Source: Synergistaceae bacterium (GTDB taxonomy: Bacteria > Synergistota > Synergistia > Synergistales > Synergistaceae). Taken from it: a stretch of DNA of 64,000 nt. Of this stretch, positions 63,794 through 64,000 are shown piece after piece (the stretch's first letter is position 1; each line of letters begins with the position of its first letter). Made by a program: the position numbers and the translations under genes. The DNA lies in contig JAUNHV010000008.1 of the NCBI GenBank assembly GCA_030523725.1, forward strand, positions 1 through 64,000. Direction: 5' to 3'. A model generated the notes under the pieces. It did no database searches. It worked only from the letters and a program-made list of their open reading frames with translations, and had not been told where the DNA came from.

Positions 63794-64000
63794 ATGAATA
63801 TAAAAAAGATATCAATTACTAAAATTTTGTTTTACCTTTCTGTGATATTGGCGATGTGTTTTGCATTGCAGGCACTGGGTCAAAAGCTCCTGTTTCCGTT
63901 CCCTGCGGAGATTAAATTTGACATGCCCACGGGGGGGTGTATGACAAATTCTGGAGAAATGCTAGTCACAGACTCGGCAAATACTCGTCTCATTTTTTGT
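63794..64000 (+). CDS. Sensor-MFS membrane protein, second tandem copy (partial)
   Basis: The visible 69 codons begin MNIKKISITKILFYLSVILA and follow the first copy closely through SGEMLVTDS, with the same ribosome-binding site and spacing. The copy differs by a G7 run at 63931-63937, where the first copy has no G run. As read the run is in frame. The gene continues beyond the window. Confidence 0.85.
   Translation, partial: MNIKKISITKILFYLSVILAMCFALQALGQKLLFPFPAEIKFDMPTGGCMTNSGEMLVTDSANTRLIFC
63931..63937 (+). repeat. G7 tract near the 5' end of the second sensor-MFS gene
   Basis: Seven G bases encode part of a TGGC stretch that replaces ICNC of the first copy. The position, 46 codons into the gene, is where a length change would abolish the protein. 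Seven is a modest length, so instability is uncertain. Confidence 0.6.

Overview
The window looks like a chromosomal segment of a diderm Firmicute (class Negativicutes, perhaps an Acidaminococcaceae or Selenomonadales gut or rumen anaerobe). The genus assignment is inference. The evidence is a Firmicutes-type gene block (yybS-like, rplI, dnaB; mnmG; coaX) combined with true outer-membrane proteins: the end of a beta-barrel porin at 2-376 and a giant autotransporter at 12292-19556. Codon and base usage is AT-rich. There are no rRNA genes, tRNA genes or CRISPR arrays that I can recognise.

Layout. 1-5800: porin tail, a gene-poor stretch, then a leftward block of nucleoside hydrolase, a small envelope protein, dnaB, rplI and a YybS-like membrane protein. 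5800-9800: a secreted transglycosylase-like protein, a clear oriC candidate with about eight DnaA-box-like 9-mers (6881-7225), then a DciA/DUF721-type protein and mnmG. 9800-19800: a DUF4143 ATPase, strings of perfect hairpins, a G11 tract, a consensus promoter with a short leader ORF and terminator, and a very large autotransporter interrupted exactly at a G9 tract, so it is probably phase-variable and OFF as read. 19800-39300: a leftward accessory region centred on a 2977-aa NRPS (A-T-C-A-T-C-A-T-reductase). The NRPS is closely linked to a SpoIIE-type phosphatase carrying an RsbW-like domain and to a STAS protein. An esterase, a Vat/CatB-type acetyltransferase, a C_GCAxxG_C_C protein, two GNATs, an alpha/beta hydrolase, an acid phosphatase, an AlkD-like protein, a DUF5714 protein and a lone RelB/DinJ antitoxin surround them. 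39600-46800: a cysteine-rich microprotein, a secreted flavin reductase (urocanate/fumarate reductase type), a dicarboxylate symporter, coaX, a second DUF4143 ATPase and rlmD. 46800-64000: an island-like region downstream of rlmD, punctuated by repeated copies of the rlmD 3' end. It holds a GrpB-like protein, an ATPase/MFS pair, an IS5-type remnant, a second NRPS locus (ABC transporter fusion, A-T-C NRPS, acyl-adenylating enzyme, Cupin_5 protein, proline-iminopeptidase-like hydrolase) and two tandem 982-aa-type sensor/MFS membrane proteins.

How the genes may work together (inference). Both NRPS loci start with an adenylation domain that seems to lack the Asp that normally holds the alpha-amino group. 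Locus 1 would therefore make a short N-acylated peptide released reductively as an aldehyde or alcohol. Its genes are organised with a membrane sensor phosphatase and a STAS protein, as in partner-switching signalling. In locus 2 the ABC transporter ends in a degenerate copy of the same RsbW-like domain, linking the two loci. The candidate undescribed system is an NRPS-made small molecule whose production, export or sensing is wired to SpoIIE/STAS-type switching. Phase-variable G tracts occur in the adhesin and possibly in one of the sensor/MFS genes.
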